Of a DNA stretch of 44,661 nucleotides, positions 17,446-26,290 are shown in pieces (positions within the stretch are counted from its first letter, which is position 1; each line of letters starts with the position of its first letter). The notes beneath the pieces are model-generated. The model had not been told where the DNA came from, did not search any database, and worked only from the letters and a program-made list of their open reading frames with translations. Source of the stretch: DATIYF01 sp035517775 (GTDB lineage Bacteria; Acidobacteriota; Terriglobia; Terriglobales; Acidobacteriaceae); the NCBI GenBank assembly GCA_035517775.1, contig DATIYF010000064.1, positions 1 through 44,661 on the forward strand. Direction: 5' to 3'. The translations under genes and the position numbers were made by a program.

Positions 17446-18360
17446 ATGCCCGAAAGCTCGAACCAGATCAACCTCAATATCAGCGATGCGGACTACCCCG
17501 CCCTGTTTCAGGCCGCGGACAGCACCTCGCGCGCGGCCGAGCGGCGGCATTTGTGGTTTACGGGAGTGATCCTGGGTGCTCTGGTGGCGTGCGCAGCGTT
17601 GGGGGCACTCGCGGCGATCTTTCCGGGCTCGGGGCAGAAGCTGGCTCTGGCCAGCACCGCCGGGGCCGCAGTCAGCTTCGTGGTGGCTTCCATACGCAAG
17701 GCGCTGAAGCCGGAGAAAGCCTGGTATGGAGGGCGGGCGGTCGCGGAATCTTCCAAGACCATGTCCTGGCGATATATGACTGGAGCCGAGCCCTATCCGG
17801 TCTCGCTTCCTGCTGCCGAGGCTGACAGCAAGTTCGTTTCTGATTTGAAGGCTATGGTCAAAGATCAGGGCCAGGCGGCTTTGGCCTTGGGCGGCGAATT
17901 CAGCGACCGGCCGCAGATTTCGCCGCGCATGCGCGAAGTGCGGTCATCTTCTCTGGCCGGGAGGCGTCAGGTTTATCTCTCAGCGCGCATCGAAGACCAG
18001 CGCCACTGGTATGGCCGCAAGGCGCGCGGCAGCGAGCGGGCCGCCAACTGGTATTTCGTACTGATTCAAGTGAGCCAGGCGCTGGCCCTTGCCGGATCGG
18101 TGCTGCTGCTGACGCCGCTCGGCTCCCGGTGGAACCTGGCAGGCGTGTTCTCGTCGCTGGCCACCGCCCTGGTGGCCTGGCTGCAAGTGCGCCAGCATGA
18201 AGAGCTGGCGCAATCCTACGCAGTGGCGGCGCTGGAACTGGGCTTTGTGGAGGAACAGGCGGCCGGCGTGCATGATGAAAAAGAACTGGCTGCTTTCGTG
18301 GCTGAGGCGGAAAACGCCATTTCCAGCGAGCACAGCCTGTGGATCACCCGGCATAAGTAG
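17446..18360 (+). CDS. Tandem SLATT-domain (DUF4231-like) membrane protein
   Basis: About 304 residues from ATG 17446 (an upstream in-frame ATG at 17398 exists). The layout is two copies of a two-helix membrane unit. The first has helices around residues 37-60 and 66-85 and ends in ...KPEKAWYGGRAVAES. The second begins ARIEDQRHWYGRKARGSE and has helices in VLIQVSQALALAGSVLLL and WNLAGVFSSLATALVAW. The motifs ALKPEKAWYGGRAVAE and RHWYGRKA and the final helix (ALELGFVEEQ, EAENAISSEHSLW) fit the SLATT_3 plus SLATT_1 pattern. SLATT proteins are predicted membrane-perturbing effectors of nucleotide-signal and SLOG-linked defence systems. No sensor or nucleotide synthase gene is adjacent, so its trigger is unknown. 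Confidence 0.75.
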   Translation: MPESSNQINLNISDADYPALFQAADSTSRAAERRHLWFTGVILGALVACAALGALAAIFPGSGQKLALASTAGAAVSFVVASIRKALKPEKAWYGGRAVAESSKTMSWRYMTGAEPYPVSLPAAEADSKFVSDLKAMVKDQGQAALALGGEFSDRPQISPRMREVRSSSLAGRRQVYLSARIEDQRHWYGRKARGSERAANWYFVLIQVSQALALAGSVLLLTPLGSRWNLAGVFSSLATALVAWLQVRQHEELAQSYAVAALELGFVEEQAAGVHDEKELAAFVAEAENAISSEHSLWITRHK

Positions 18361-18373
18361 CGCCGCTCAAAGC

Positions 18374-18634
18374 TCATCGGCGGGTCTCCTTCTGTAGCTC
18401 CGCCATCACGCTCTGAATCAGCTCTTTTGCGCCGCTCAGGTTCTGCATAATGATCTGAATGTCCATGGCGGGCTTGCCTGCCTGGCGCTGGCTCTGGCAA
18501 TAGACCCCGTGCTGGCCCACCAGGGCCATGGCGTCGGTGATCATATCCATGGTGACCGCCAGACGGCCGCGAGGCGCGCCCATCATGGTCTCGAAGTGCT
18601 GCAGTTCTTCCTGCTTGTCATTGAAGACAGACAT
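18374..18634 (-). CDS. Small conserved-looking protein of unknown function
   Basis: About 86 residues from ATG 18634 (MSVFNDKQEELQHFE). It is predominantly helical, with a central TMDMITDAMALVG segment and a C-terminal ELIQSVMAELQKETRR amphipathic helix. No family is recognised. An in-frame GTG at 18670 would add 12 residues. It is convergent with the SLATT gene, with 13 nt between the stops. Coding status rests on length and composition only. Confidence 0.5.
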   Translation of the reverse strand: MSVFNDKQEELQHFETMMGAPRGRLAVTMDMITDAMALVGQHGVYCQSQRQAGKPAMDIQIIMQNLSGAKELIQSVMAELQKETRR

Positions 18635-18828
18635 GGAAAGATTGTACGTGGAGCACTCCGGGTTCAGCACTCAGCACCCGGATCTGGCCTCTTCACGCAG
18701 AAAAGTTGCTAACGGGGAGTCTCCGCGACTAGTCTAAGTGGCTGCTTTCAGCATCGCTTTCTGCCGATGGGCGTGGCCGGCCGCAGAATGGACGCTGAGG
18801 CCGATTGCTGACTGCCAGGAGACTTTCC

Positions 18829-19365
18829 ATGAAACGTACTGCTCTTCTCATGTTGCTGGTCCTGACCTGCGGAGTGCTTGCGGCTGCACAGGGGATGGGG
18901 GGCGCGCGCCCCAGCCCGGCGGCTTCCGCGGAGTGCAAATTGCCGGACGGCAAGACCATCAAGACCGATTATTCCAGCCCCCGCATGCGCGGCCGCAAGA
19001 TCTATGGCGGGTTGGTTCCCTACGGCGAAGTGTGGCGCACAGGGGCTAACGAGGCCACGACCTTCGTGACCGGCGCGGATGTGCTGGTGGGCGGCAAGGC
19101 CGTGCCCGCCGGCAGCTATACCATCTTTACCGTGCCTAACGCCGACAAGTGGACGCTGATCATCAACAAGAAGACCGGCGAGTGGGGCATTCCTTACAAG
19201 TATGAAAGTGACGAGCTGACACGGGTGGAGATGAAGGCCTCGGAGCTGCCCTCGCCGGTGGAGGATTTCACCATCTCCTACAAGCCTTCGGGCGATGGCT
19301 GCATGCTGCAAATGGATTGGGCCACCACCCGCGCTTCGGTGGAGGTTGCGGAAGCGAAGAAATAG
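18829..19365 (+). CDS. DUF2911 exported protein
   Basis: A 178-residue exported protein. The signal peptide is MKRTALLMLLVLTCGVLAAAQ. The mature part is a DUF2911 domain with KTDYSSPRMRGRKIYGGLVPYGEVWRTG, split here only for its hallmark elements SSPRMRGR and VWRTGANEAT, then GSYTIFTVPN and GEWGIPY. The family is widespread in Bacteroidota and Acidobacteriota and has no established function. AGGAG lies 7 nt upstream of the ATG at 18829. It is convergent with the glycosyltransferase gene, 8 nt away. Confidence 0.85.
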   Translation: MKRTALLMLLVLTCGVLAAAQGMGGARPSPAASAECKLPDGKTIKTDYSSPRMRGRKIYGGLVPYGEVWRTGANEATTFVTGADVLVGGKAVPAGSYTIFTVPNADKWTLIINKKTGEWGIPYKYESDELTRVEMKASELPSPVEDFTISYKPSGDGCMLQMDWATTRASVEVAEAKK

Positions 19366-19373
19366 GCGCCGAT

Positions 19374-21218
19374 TTATTCGCTCAGAAGGCGGTCGGCGCC
19401 CTGCTGCGCTTCTTGAAGGTCAGGGGAGAAGCGCCGCGCCTGATCGAGCGCCGCTTGCGCCTCTGCATTCTTACCGGCTTGCCGCAACGCCCGGGAAAGC
19501 AGCACATAGCCAACTCCGGTGGGCTGAAGCGACATGGCCTGGGAATAGAGCGCGCAGGCCTGGTTGAGGTCTCCGGCTTTCTGCGCCAGCAGGCCCAGCC
19601 CGACATAAGCCGCCGGAGTCCGGGGCGCCAGGCGAAGGGCGGCCAGATAGCTGGCCCTGGCGCGCGCGTAATCGCCAAGTTGAAGGTAGGCCGCTCCCAG
19701 ATTGCTGAAGGTATTTGCCCGCAAGAGTTCGTCAGAAGTCATGCGCAGAACCAGCTGATAGCCGGCAATGGCCTGCTGAGTTTTGCCCTCCTGTTGCAGG
19801 TGCGTGGCGAGATTCAGATTGGCCACGGGATCGCCGGGATTGATGGCGGCCGCGGCGCGAAAGTGCGGCAGAGCCTCATCAATCCTGTTTTCCAGGATCA
19901 ATGCCCCGCCCAGGTTATCCTGCGCTACATAATTCGGCGGTGTGACCTGGATGGTGTGGGTCCACAGCGCAACGTTGTCGCTCCAGTAGCTGAGCTGGTG
20001 ATAGGTGACGAGGGAAAGGGCAATCACTGAGGCTGCTCCCGCGGAAGCCAGCCAAAGCGTGTCAACTTTCTTATCCGCCGCCAGATCAGACACTCCCCAG
20101 CAAACCATGATGAACAGACCGATATAGGGCAAGTATGCATAGCGGTCAGCCATGGCCTGCGCCCCCACCTGCACCAGGCCAATCATGGGAACCAGCGCGC
20201 CCAGAAACCAGAACCAGCCAACGGCCAGATAGCGCTTGTTCTTCATAGCGAGGACCAGCGCCGTAACCACTAACAACACAGACGCAGCCGCGGCCGCCTG
20301 CCAGAGCTTTAACGAATTGCCGGGATGCGGATACATGGGCGCGAGGTGGACCGGCCAAAACATCTTGCCCACGTAGCGCGCATAGGCGACGAGGGCATTC
20401 TGCAACCGCACGGAAAAGGGATATTCGGCAATAGTGCGCACGGCGCCGCCGGCGCGCTGCGCCTTCATGGTGATCATGGCGCTCGCTGCCGAAAGCGCGA
20501 ACAGAGGCAGCTTTTCCAGCGTGAGCCAGGCGAAGGATCGCTGAGAAGTTGTTGCCTCAGCAGAAGCGCCCGGCCACAGGCGTCTTAGCGGCCAGTAGTC
20601 CCAGAGCAGGAGAATGCAGGGAAAGGTGATGACCATGGGCTTGGCCATCAGCCCGCAAGCGTACAACGCCACCACACCCAGGTAAGGCCCGGCACGCGGC
20701 TTTCGGGCATACGAGCTATAGGTCCAGAGGGCGAGCAGGAAAAACATCATGCTCAGCAGGCTCTTGCGCTCCGCAATCCAGGCCACGCATTCCACGTTGA
20801 CCGGATGAACCGCGAACAGCGCGGAGACCATCAGACTGCGCCAGGTGGCGCCGGTCGCGCTTTGCAGCAGAAGAAACAGCAGCACCACATTGATGGCCTG
20901 AAAAAGAACGCTGACGTAATGGTGCCCGGCGGGATTGAGGTGAAAAATCTGGCAATCGAGCGCGTGCGAGAGCCAGGTCAACGGATGCCAGTTGGCCTGA
21001 TCGAAAGTGGTAAAGGCCCATGCCACCGTGTTCCACGCGAGGCCCGCGCGCACCTCGTAGTTGGTGGTGATGTAACGGTCGTCGTCGAAGTTGACAAAAG
21101 GATGATGGACGACTGGGTTATAGAGAAGCAGGGTCACCACGACCAACAGAAGGCACAGCACGACGCTGCGCTTCTGCGGGGAAGAGAAGAGGTCATGGTT
21201 TTTGCCGGAGGCTGCCAA
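19374..21218 (-). CDS. GT-C glycosyltransferase-like membrane protein with C-terminal TPRs
   Basis: About 614 residues. The N-terminal two thirds are polytopic (around ten hydrophobic segments) and resemble TMTC/PMT-type GT-C glycosyltransferases: FVNFDDDRYI holds the acidic DD pair near the first extracytoplasmic loop, followed by NWHPLTWLSHALD and HPVNVECVAWIAERKS. The C-terminal third has about four TPR repeats (AQDNLGGALI, DPVANLNLATHLQQ, NTFSNLGAAYLQLG, PAAYVGLGLLAQKAG). A role in protein or polymer glycosylation is likely. The start is uncertain: TTG 21218 is my choice, because the longer GTG start at 21254 would place the first codons inside a dispersed repeat (21231-21265). Confidence 0.75.
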   Translation of the reverse strand: MAASGKNHDLFSSPQKRSVVLCLLLVVVTLLLYNPVVHHPFVNFDDDRYITTNYEVRAGLAWNTVAWAFTTFDQANWHPLTWLSHALDCQIFHLNPAGHHYVSVLFQAINVVLLFLLLQSATGATWRSLMVSALFAVHPVNVECVAWIAERKSLLSMMFFLLALWTYSSYARKPRAGPYLGVVALYACGLMAKPMVITFPCILLLWDYWPLRRLWPGASAEATTSQRSFAWLTLEKLPLFALSAASAMITMKAQRAGGAVRTIAEYPFSVRLQNALVAYARYVGKMFWPVHLAPMYPHPGNSLKLWQAAAAASVLLVVTALVLAMKNKRYLAVGWFWFLGALVPMIGLVQVGAQAMADRYAYLPYIGLFIMVCWGVSDLAADKKVDTLWLASAGAASVIALSLVTYHQLSYWSDNVALWTHTIQVTPPNYVAQDNLGGALILENRIDEALPHFRAAAAINPGDPVANLNLATHLQQEGKTQQAIAGYQLVLRMTSDELLRANTFSNLGAAYLQLGDYARARASYLAALRLAPRTPAAYVGLGLLAQKAGDLNQACALYSQAMSLQPTGVGYVLLSRALRQAGKNAEAQAALDQARRFSPDLQEAQQGADRLLSE

Positions 21219-21230
21219 GGTCTTGATTTT

Positions 21231-21265
21231 AACCACGGAGGACGCGGAGGACACAGAGACAGAGC
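21231..21265. repeat. Dispersed AACCACGGAGGACGC repeat, copy B
   Basis: AACCACGGAGGACGCGGAG followed by GACACAGAGACAGAGC. The first 19 bases match, with two substitutions, the reverse complement of 24743-24761. It lies between gcvPB and the glycosyltransferase gene and overlaps the possible N-terminus of the latter. Similar AACCAC.GAGGAC strings occur between genes in many bacteria, to my recollection. Confidence 0.55.
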
Positions 21266-21300
21266 TACTCTTTGGTCACCTGGACATCCAGCTGTCTGCT

Positions 21301-22794
21301 CTATTGATTCCCCGGTTTCCAGCGCAGAACCGGCTTGCGGGCGGCCGTAGTTTCGTCGAGGCGGGAGACGCGGGTGGAATGCGGCGCCGTCAGCGCGATC
21401 TGCGGGTCTTCTTCCACTTCTTCCGCAATCGAGCGCATGGCCTCGATGAACAGGTCCAACTCTTCCTTGGATTCACTCTCGGTCGGCTCGATCATCAGTG
21501 CGCCGGGCACGATCAGCGGAAACGCCGTGGTATAGGGATGAAAGCCGTAGTCAATCAGGCGCTTGGCCAGGTCCATGGTCTTCACGCCTCTCTTTGCCTG
21601 CAGCTTGTCACTGAAAACAACCTCGTGCATCGAGGGAGTCAAGTAAGGCAGGTCGTAAATTCCTTCCAGGCCCTTGCGCACGTAGTTGGCGTTGAGCACG
21701 GCATCTTCGGTCGTCTGGAGCAGCCCGTCGGGGCCGTTGGCCAGAATATAAGCCAGCGCCCGGATGAACATTCCGAAGTTGCCATAGAACGCGCGCACCC
21801 GGCCGACGGACTCCGGGCGGTGGTATTCAAAAGCCAGCGTGCCATCAGGCTTGGTGATGACCACCGGTTTGGGCAGAAAGGGCTCCAGGGCCTGCTTGAC
21901 CGCCACTGGACCCGAACCCGGCCCGCCGCCACCGTGCGGAGTGGAGAACGTCTTGTGCAGGTTCAGGTGCATGACGTCGGCGCCGAAGTCGCCGGGCCGC
22001 ACCTTGCCTACCAGCGCGTTCATGTTGGCGCCATCCATATAGAGAAGCCCGCCCTTGGCGTGCAGAACGTCGGCGATCTTGTGAATCTCCTGCTCGAAGA
22101 CGCCCAGCGTGTTGGGATTGGTGAGCATGAGCGCGGCCACTTCTTCGTTCATCTGCTCTTCCAGGGCAGAGAGCTCGACCATTCCTTGCGCGTTCGACTT
22201 CAGATTCTCCACCGCATAGCCGACGGTTGCGGCGGTGGCAGGGTTGGTGCCGTGGGCGGAGTCGGGAATCAGGATCTTTTTGCGCGGCCCACCCTTCGAA
22301 TGGTGATAAGCGCGGACCATGAGCAGGCCGGTCAGCTCGCCGTGCGCGCCTGCCGCCGGCTGCAATGTGATCGCATCCATGCCGGTGATTTCGAGCAGGC
22401 AATCGCTAAGCGTCTTGATGATGCGCAGTGCTCCCTGAGAAGCTCTTTCTGGCTGGTAGGGATGTCCGTTGGCCAGGCCGTCGAGCCGCGAGACCACTTC
22501 GTTGACGCGCGGGTTGTACTTCATGGTGCAGGATCCGAGCGGGTACATGCCCAGATCAATGGCATAGTTCCAGGTGGAAAGGCGGGTGAAGTGGCGAATG
22601 ATTTCGATTTCGCTGACTTCGGGCATGTGGCCCAGGTCTTTTCTTTCGGAGGAACCCAGAAGGGCCTGAGTGTCCACCTCCGGCACGTCGAGCGGGGGCA
22701 ACTTCCAGCCGGCTTTGCCCGGCGAGGACTTCTCAAAGATCAGCCCTTCGTTCTGGCTGACGTGGCGGGTGGCTTTGCGGGTGATGTGCTTCAC
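21301..22794 (-). CDS. gcvPB: Glycine dehydrogenase (decarboxylating) subunit 2
   Basis: A 497-residue P-protein beta subunit. The PLP lysine lies in NLHKTFSTPHGGGGPG, and GSCTMKYNPR and PLIVPGALMIEPTESES are family hallmarks. With GcvPA it decarboxylates glycine and loads the aminomethyl group onto lipoyl-GcvH. Its ATG overlaps the stop of gcvPA by 4 nt (ATGA at 22791-22794), so the two subunits are translationally coupled. Last gene of the operon gcvT-gcvH-gcvPA-gcvPB. The split P-protein is common in Acidobacteriota, Firmicutes and archaea. Confidence 0.95.
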   Translation of the reverse strand: MKHITRKATRHVSQNEGLIFEKSSPGKAGWKLPPLDVPEVDTQALLGSSERKDLGHMPEVSEIEIIRHFTRLSTWNYAIDLGMYPLGSCTMKYNPRVNEVVSRLDGLANGHPYQPERASQGALRIIKTLSDCLLEITGMDAITLQPAAGAHGELTGLLMVRAYHHSKGGPRKKILIPDSAHGTNPATAATVGYAVENLKSNAQGMVELSALEEQMNEEVAALMLTNPNTLGVFEQEIHKIADVLHAKGGLLYMDGANMNALVGKVRPGDFGADVMHLNLHKTFSTPHGGGGPGSGPVAVKQALEPFLPKPVVITKPDGTLAFEYHRPESVGRVRAFYGNFGMFIRALAYILANGPDGLLQTTEDAVLNANYVRKGLEGIYDLPYLTPSMHEVVFSDKLQAKRGVKTMDLAKRLIDYGFHPYTTAFPLIVPGALMIEPTESESKEELDLFIEAMRSIAEEVEEDPQIALTAPHSTRVSRLDETTAARKPVLRWKPGNQ

Positions 22795-24182
22795 CTTGCC
22801 ACCTCCACGCCGTTGGGAACGCTTTCTTCCTCGGGCATTCCCTTTTGCGAACGCTCACTATCAGCCACCAGGCCGGCGGCAGTGTCAATAGTGCTTCGCG
22901 TGGTTAGTTCGGTGCAGCACCACAGCGATGCATTGCCCAGCTCGGGGTAGAATTTTTTCAGTGGAAGACCGCCAACGATCTTGTGTCCCAGGATGCGGCT
23001 GTTGATGGCGTAGGGATCTTCGCTGGTCTGCACGACGAACTCATTGAAGCGAGGTGATCCAGGAAAGAGCAAGTTGGCATGCTTCCCGAATTGCTGCACC
23101 GCATATGCGGTTTTCGCCAAATTCTGCTTCGCCAGTTCGCGCAGACCGACTCTGCCATAAATGGTCATGAAGATATTGGCCATCAGCGCAACCAGAGCTT
23201 GATTCGTGCAGATGTTGGAAGTGGCTTTTTCCCGGCGAATGTGCTGCTCCCGGGTGGCCAGGGTGAGCACAAAGCCGCGCTTGCCATTGCTGTCGGTGGT
23301 CTGGCCCACGAGCCTTCCCGGCATCTGGCGGACATATTTCTCGCGTGTGGCAATTACGCCGCAGTACGGCCCGCCGAACCCGAGCGGCACGCCGAATGAC
23401 TGCGCCTCCAGGGCAATGATATCGGCCTCGCGCGGCGGCTCAACGATGCCGAGCGAGACAGCTTCGGCAATGGAAACCACCAGCAAAGCGCCCTTCTGGT
23501 GCGCAATTTCGGCGATGGCCGCGATATCTTCAATCGTGCCAAAGAAATTCGGCGACTGAAGCAGGACGGCGGCAGTCTCCGCACTGACCGCTTTCTCCAG
23601 AGCTTTCAGTTCAATCCGGCCGCTCTCGATGAAAGGCACAAGCGCAACCGGCAAATTTTGATGATGGGCATAGGTCGCCAGCACCTCGCGATACTCGGGG
23701 TGCACGCTGCGAGCTACCACGGCGCCATGCCGGCCGGTGACGCGGCTGGCCATCAGGACGGCTTCGGTGGCAGCGGTTGAACCGTCGTACATGGAGGCGT
23801 TCGCCACCTCCATGCCGGTCAGCTCGCAGATCATGCTCTGAAATTCAAAGATGGATTGCAGCGTCCCCTGCGAGACCTCGGCCTGATATGGCGTGTATGC
23901 GGTGAGGAATTCGCCGCGCGAGATAAGAGAATCAATAATGACAGGACGATAGTGGTGATAAGCCCCGGCGCCGAGAAAGGTGGCGTAACCATCTCCGTTT
24001 TCGCGGGAGCGCTCGCGGAACCAGTCCAGGATTTCCGATTCCGCCATCTGGCGGGGAACCTTCAGGTCGCGGCCGAGGCGGTACTCGGCGGGAATGGAGG
24101 CGAAGAGATCGTCCATCGAGCGCGCGCCAATGGCCTGGAGCATGGCCTGGCGGTCAGCAGGAGATTTCGGCAGGTAGCGCAT
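22791..24182 (-). CDS. gcvPA: Glycine dehydrogenase (decarboxylating) subunit 1
   Basis: A 463-residue P-protein alpha subunit. Typical segments are RYLPKSPADRQAMLQAIG at the start, FLGAGAYHHYRPVIID, TAYTPYQAEVSQGTLQSI and GGPYCGVIATREKYVRQMPGR (quoted in parts: GGPYCGVIA, RQMPGRLVGQT). This subunit lacks the PLP lysine, which is in GcvPB, and forms the heterotetramer with it. The cytosolic reaction is the first step of the glycine cleavage system. A 128-bp gap separates it from gcvH, long enough for a secondary promoter, though none is obvious. Confidence 0.95.
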   Translation of the reverse strand: MRYLPKSPADRQAMLQAIGARSMDDLFASIPAEYRLGRDLKVPRQMAESEILDWFRERSRENGDGYATFLGAGAYHHYRPVIIDSLISRGEFLTAYTPYQAEVSQGTLQSIFEFQSMICELTGMEVANASMYDGSTAATEAVLMASRVTGRHGAVVARSVHPEYREVLATYAHHQNLPVALVPFIESGRIELKALEKAVSAETAAVLLQSPNFFGTIEDIAAIAEIAHQKGALLVVSIAEAVSLGIVEPPREADIIALEAQSFGVPLGFGGPYCGVIATREKYVRQMPGRLVGQTTDSNGKRGFVLTLATREQHIRREKATSNICTNQALVALMANIFMTIYGRVGLRELAKQNLAKTAYAVQQFGKHANLLFPGSPRFNEFVVQTSEDPYAINSRILGHKIVGGLPLKKFYPELGNASLWCCTELTTRSTIDTAAGLVADSERSQKGMPEEESVPNGVEVAR

Positions 24183-24310
24183 GAGAAGTTATATAGATGC
24201 AGCAGGAGCGGGTTGGATTGCGGGCCGCCAATTTGCGATCGCCCGTTGCAGAGCAACCTCGCCGGCAGGCTTTCCTGTCGGCGCCTGGCATTTGCAGATC
24301 CGCAAGGGCT

Positions 24311-24700
24311 TCAATGTCCGCCTTCCTCGGCCACGAACTTCTCGTAATCGGCGGCGGAGAGCAGGCCGTTCAACTCCGCCTGATCCTTCAGCGTGATCTT
24401 GATCATCCAGGCGCTGTGGGCGTCTTTATTGATCTTCTCCGGCGCCGTGGCCAGCTCGCCATTGACCTCGGCGACCGTACCCGAAGCCGGAGCAAACAGG
24501 TCGGAAACCGCCTTCACCGATTCGACCGTTCCGAAGACCTTACCGGCTGCGAGTTCGGTCCCCACTTTCGGCAGGTCCACGAAGACAATATCGCCCAGCG
24601 AGTCCTGGGCATAGCTGGTGATGCCGATGCTGGCGGTTTTGCCGTCGCTTTTGATCCATTCGTGCTCTTTGGTGTATTTCAGGTCGGCGGGATAGGGCAT
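24311..24700 (-). CDS. gcvH: Glycine cleavage system H protein
   Basis: 129 residues from ATG 24700 (MPYPADLKYTKEHEWIKSD), which has AGGAG about 11 nt upstream; the open frame reaches 24736 but the extension is not family-like. The lipoyl acceptor is K63 in FGTVESVKAVSDL. It shuttles the aminomethyl group between P, T and L proteins. Compare the second GcvH-fold protein at 34215, which has no lysine at this site. An L protein (Lpd) and lipoate enzymes are not in the window. Confidence 0.95.
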   Translation of the reverse strand: MPYPADLKYTKEHEWIKSDGKTASIGITSYAQDSLGDIVFVDLPKVGTELAAGKVFGTVESVKAVSDLFAPASGTVAEVNGELATAPEKINKDAHSAWMIKITLKDQAELNGLLSAADYEKFVAEEGGH

Positions 24701-24742
24701 TCGGCTGTCAGCTCCTAGCGAAATGAAACCTGGCAAAGCAAG

Positions 24743-24762
24743 CTCTGCGTCCTCTGTGGTTA
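24743..24762. repeat. Dispersed AACCACAGAGGACGC repeat, copy C
   Basis: On the minus strand TAACCACAGAGGACGCAGAG. It matches copy B at 21231 in 17 of 19 positions but in the opposite orientation. It spans the 3' end of gcvT (stop at 24760) and the gcvT-gcvH gap. Confidence 0.5.
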
Positions 24763-25905
24763 GGATTTCTTCGGCCTCTTATAGAACGGCGTCGGCACGA
24801 CCTGCGCTCCTACCCTCTGGCCGCGAATCTCGACCTTCAGGGTCGAGCCGTGCGCGGCTGACTCCGGCGGCACGTAGGCCAGCGCGATATTCCTTTTCAA
24901 AAACGGCGCGGGTGAGCCGCTGGTGACATAGCCGGTCTCGCGGCCGTCTTCGCTCAGCACTTTGTAGCCGTCGCGGGCAATGCCACGCTCCACCATCTCC
25001 AGCCCAACCAGCGTGCGCTTCAGCCCTTCGGCTTTTGCCGCTTCCAGCGCGGCGCGGCCGATAAACTCCGGCTTCTCCATTTTGCAAAAGCGGTCAAGCC
25101 CTGCTTCCCAAACGTTGATCGTATCCGAGATTTCATGGCCATAGAGCGAAAGAGCGCTTTCCAGGCGGAGCGTATTGCGCGCCCCCAGCCCGCAGGCCAC
25201 GCAGCCGAAGGCCTTGCCGGTCTCAAGAAGCTGGTTCCACACGCGGACGCTCGTAGCCTCATCCGAGGGAATGTAGATTTCGAAGCCATCTTCGCCGGTG
25301 TAACCGGTTCTCGCGGTGAGCGTATTCTTGAGTCCGCAGAGCGTGCCCTGGGTAAGCCAATAAAACTTCAGCCCGGCCAGATTGGCATCGGTGAACTTCT
25401 GCAGCAGCTCCACCGCCTTCGGGCCCTGGATGGCAATCTGGGTGAACTCATCGGAGAGATTTTCCACCCGGCAATCAAATCCTCGGGTGTTTTCCTGCAC
25501 CCAGTTAAAATCTTTTTCCCGCGTGCCGGCATTGATCACCAGCAGGTATTCCTGCTCCCCCAGCCGGTGCACAATCACGTCGTCCACGAACGTGCCCTGG
25601 GGATAAAGCAGCGCCGAATACTGCGCCTGGCCGACTGCCAGCCGGCCGGCATCGTTCATCGAGATATGCTGCACCGAGGCCAAGGCCTGCGGCCCAGCTA
25701 GGCGGATATCGCCCATGTGGCTGACGTCAAACAGTCCCACAGCAGTGCGCACCGCCATATGCTCGGCGATCAGGCCACCTGAGCAGGGATATTCGACAGG
25801 CATTTCCCAGCCGTTGAACTCCACCATTTTGGCGCCCATCTGGCGGTGAACGGCGTACAGGGCGGTCTTGCGGGCGGCCGGCGTGGCCGCTTCTACGGCA
25901 GGCAA
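24760..25905 (-). CDS. gcvT: Aminomethyltransferase (glycine cleavage T protein)
   Basis: A 381-residue T protein. It has KMVEFNGWEMPVEY, VGLFDVSHMGDI (containing the family aspartate and the folate-binding region), the TGYTGEDGFEIY motif and a C-terminal GCV_T_C domain (TSGSPAPFLKRNIALAYV). It transfers the methylene group from aminomethyl-lipoyl-GcvH to tetrahydrofolate. The TTG start at 25905 has GAGG about 8 nt upstream. It leads the operon. I looked for a tandem glycine riboswitch in the 187 bp upstream and found no match to its conserved core. Confidence 0.94.
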   Translation of the reverse strand: MPAVEAATPAARKTALYAVHRQMGAKMVEFNGWEMPVEYPCSGGLIAEHMAVRTAVGLFDVSHMGDIRLAGPQALASVQHISMNDAGRLAVGQAQYSALLYPQGTFVDDVIVHRLGEQEYLLVINAGTREKDFNWVQENTRGFDCRVENLSDEFTQIAIQGPKAVELLQKFTDANLAGLKFYWLTQGTLCGLKNTLTARTGYTGEDGFEIYIPSDEATSVRVWNQLLETGKAFGCVACGLGARNTLRLESALSLYGHEISDTINVWEAGLDRFCKMEKPEFIGRAALEAAKAEGLKRTLVGLEMVERGIARDGYKVLSEDGRETGYVTSGSPAPFLKRNIALAYVPPESAAHGSTLKVEIRGQRVGAQVVPTPFYKRPKKS

Positions 25906-26092
25906 AGAAGACCTCGCAAGGCAGTGGCTGGGCTGCTGAATCGTGAGAACTATTTACCGTAACATGCGGGTGAACGGGCCAGCAACCGAGCGCTTGTTCG
26001 ATTTTTGGCCGCACCCCAGCCCTCCGAAACGCAGAAGGTTACGTTACCAAGGGAACTTTTCACACCGCCACTGCGGCGATACAGTCAAGATA

Positions 26093-26269
26093 ATGTCTTT
26101 CACCAAAACCCGCTTCCGCTGCGGCCAGTGCGAAATGACCGAAGAGCGCTGCGAGTGCGACCGCTACTGCTACATGTGCATGGGGCAGTTCAACGTCCGG
26201 CTGTGCGAGGATGGCCTTTACTACTGCCAGGCCTGCCGCGAAGCCTGCGATTATCGGGCAGAAAGCTAG
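26093..26269 (+). CDS. 58-residue cysteine-rich protein, probable metal binder
   Basis: Starts at ATG 26093 (MSFTKTRFRCGQCEM). Ten of 58 residues are cysteine: C10, C13, C20, C22, C26, C29, C38, C45, C48 and C52, arranged as CxxC, CxC, CxxC and CxxC pairs, with several aromatic residues. This is the pattern of a small zinc or iron-sulfur protein with two or more sites. The open frame extends to 25943 but the upstream part is GC-rich, proline-rich and unlike a protein start. It is divergent from gcvT and convergent with the mutase gene. No family name comes to mind, though I think close relatives exist in acidobacteria. Confidence 0.7.
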   Translation: MSFTKTRFRCGQCEMTEERCECDRYCYMCMGQFNVRLCEDGLYYCQACREACDYRAES

Positions 26270-26290
26270 AATCGGCGGCGCCGGCAAGCT

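Noticed and set aside
21202..22950. 582-codon open frame on the plus strand across gcvPB
   Set aside because: Antisense to a certain glycine dehydrogenase subunit; no recognisable motif.
25906..26092. Glycine riboswitch ahead of gcvT
   Set aside because: Read on the minus strand, the conserved tandem aptamer core is not visible.
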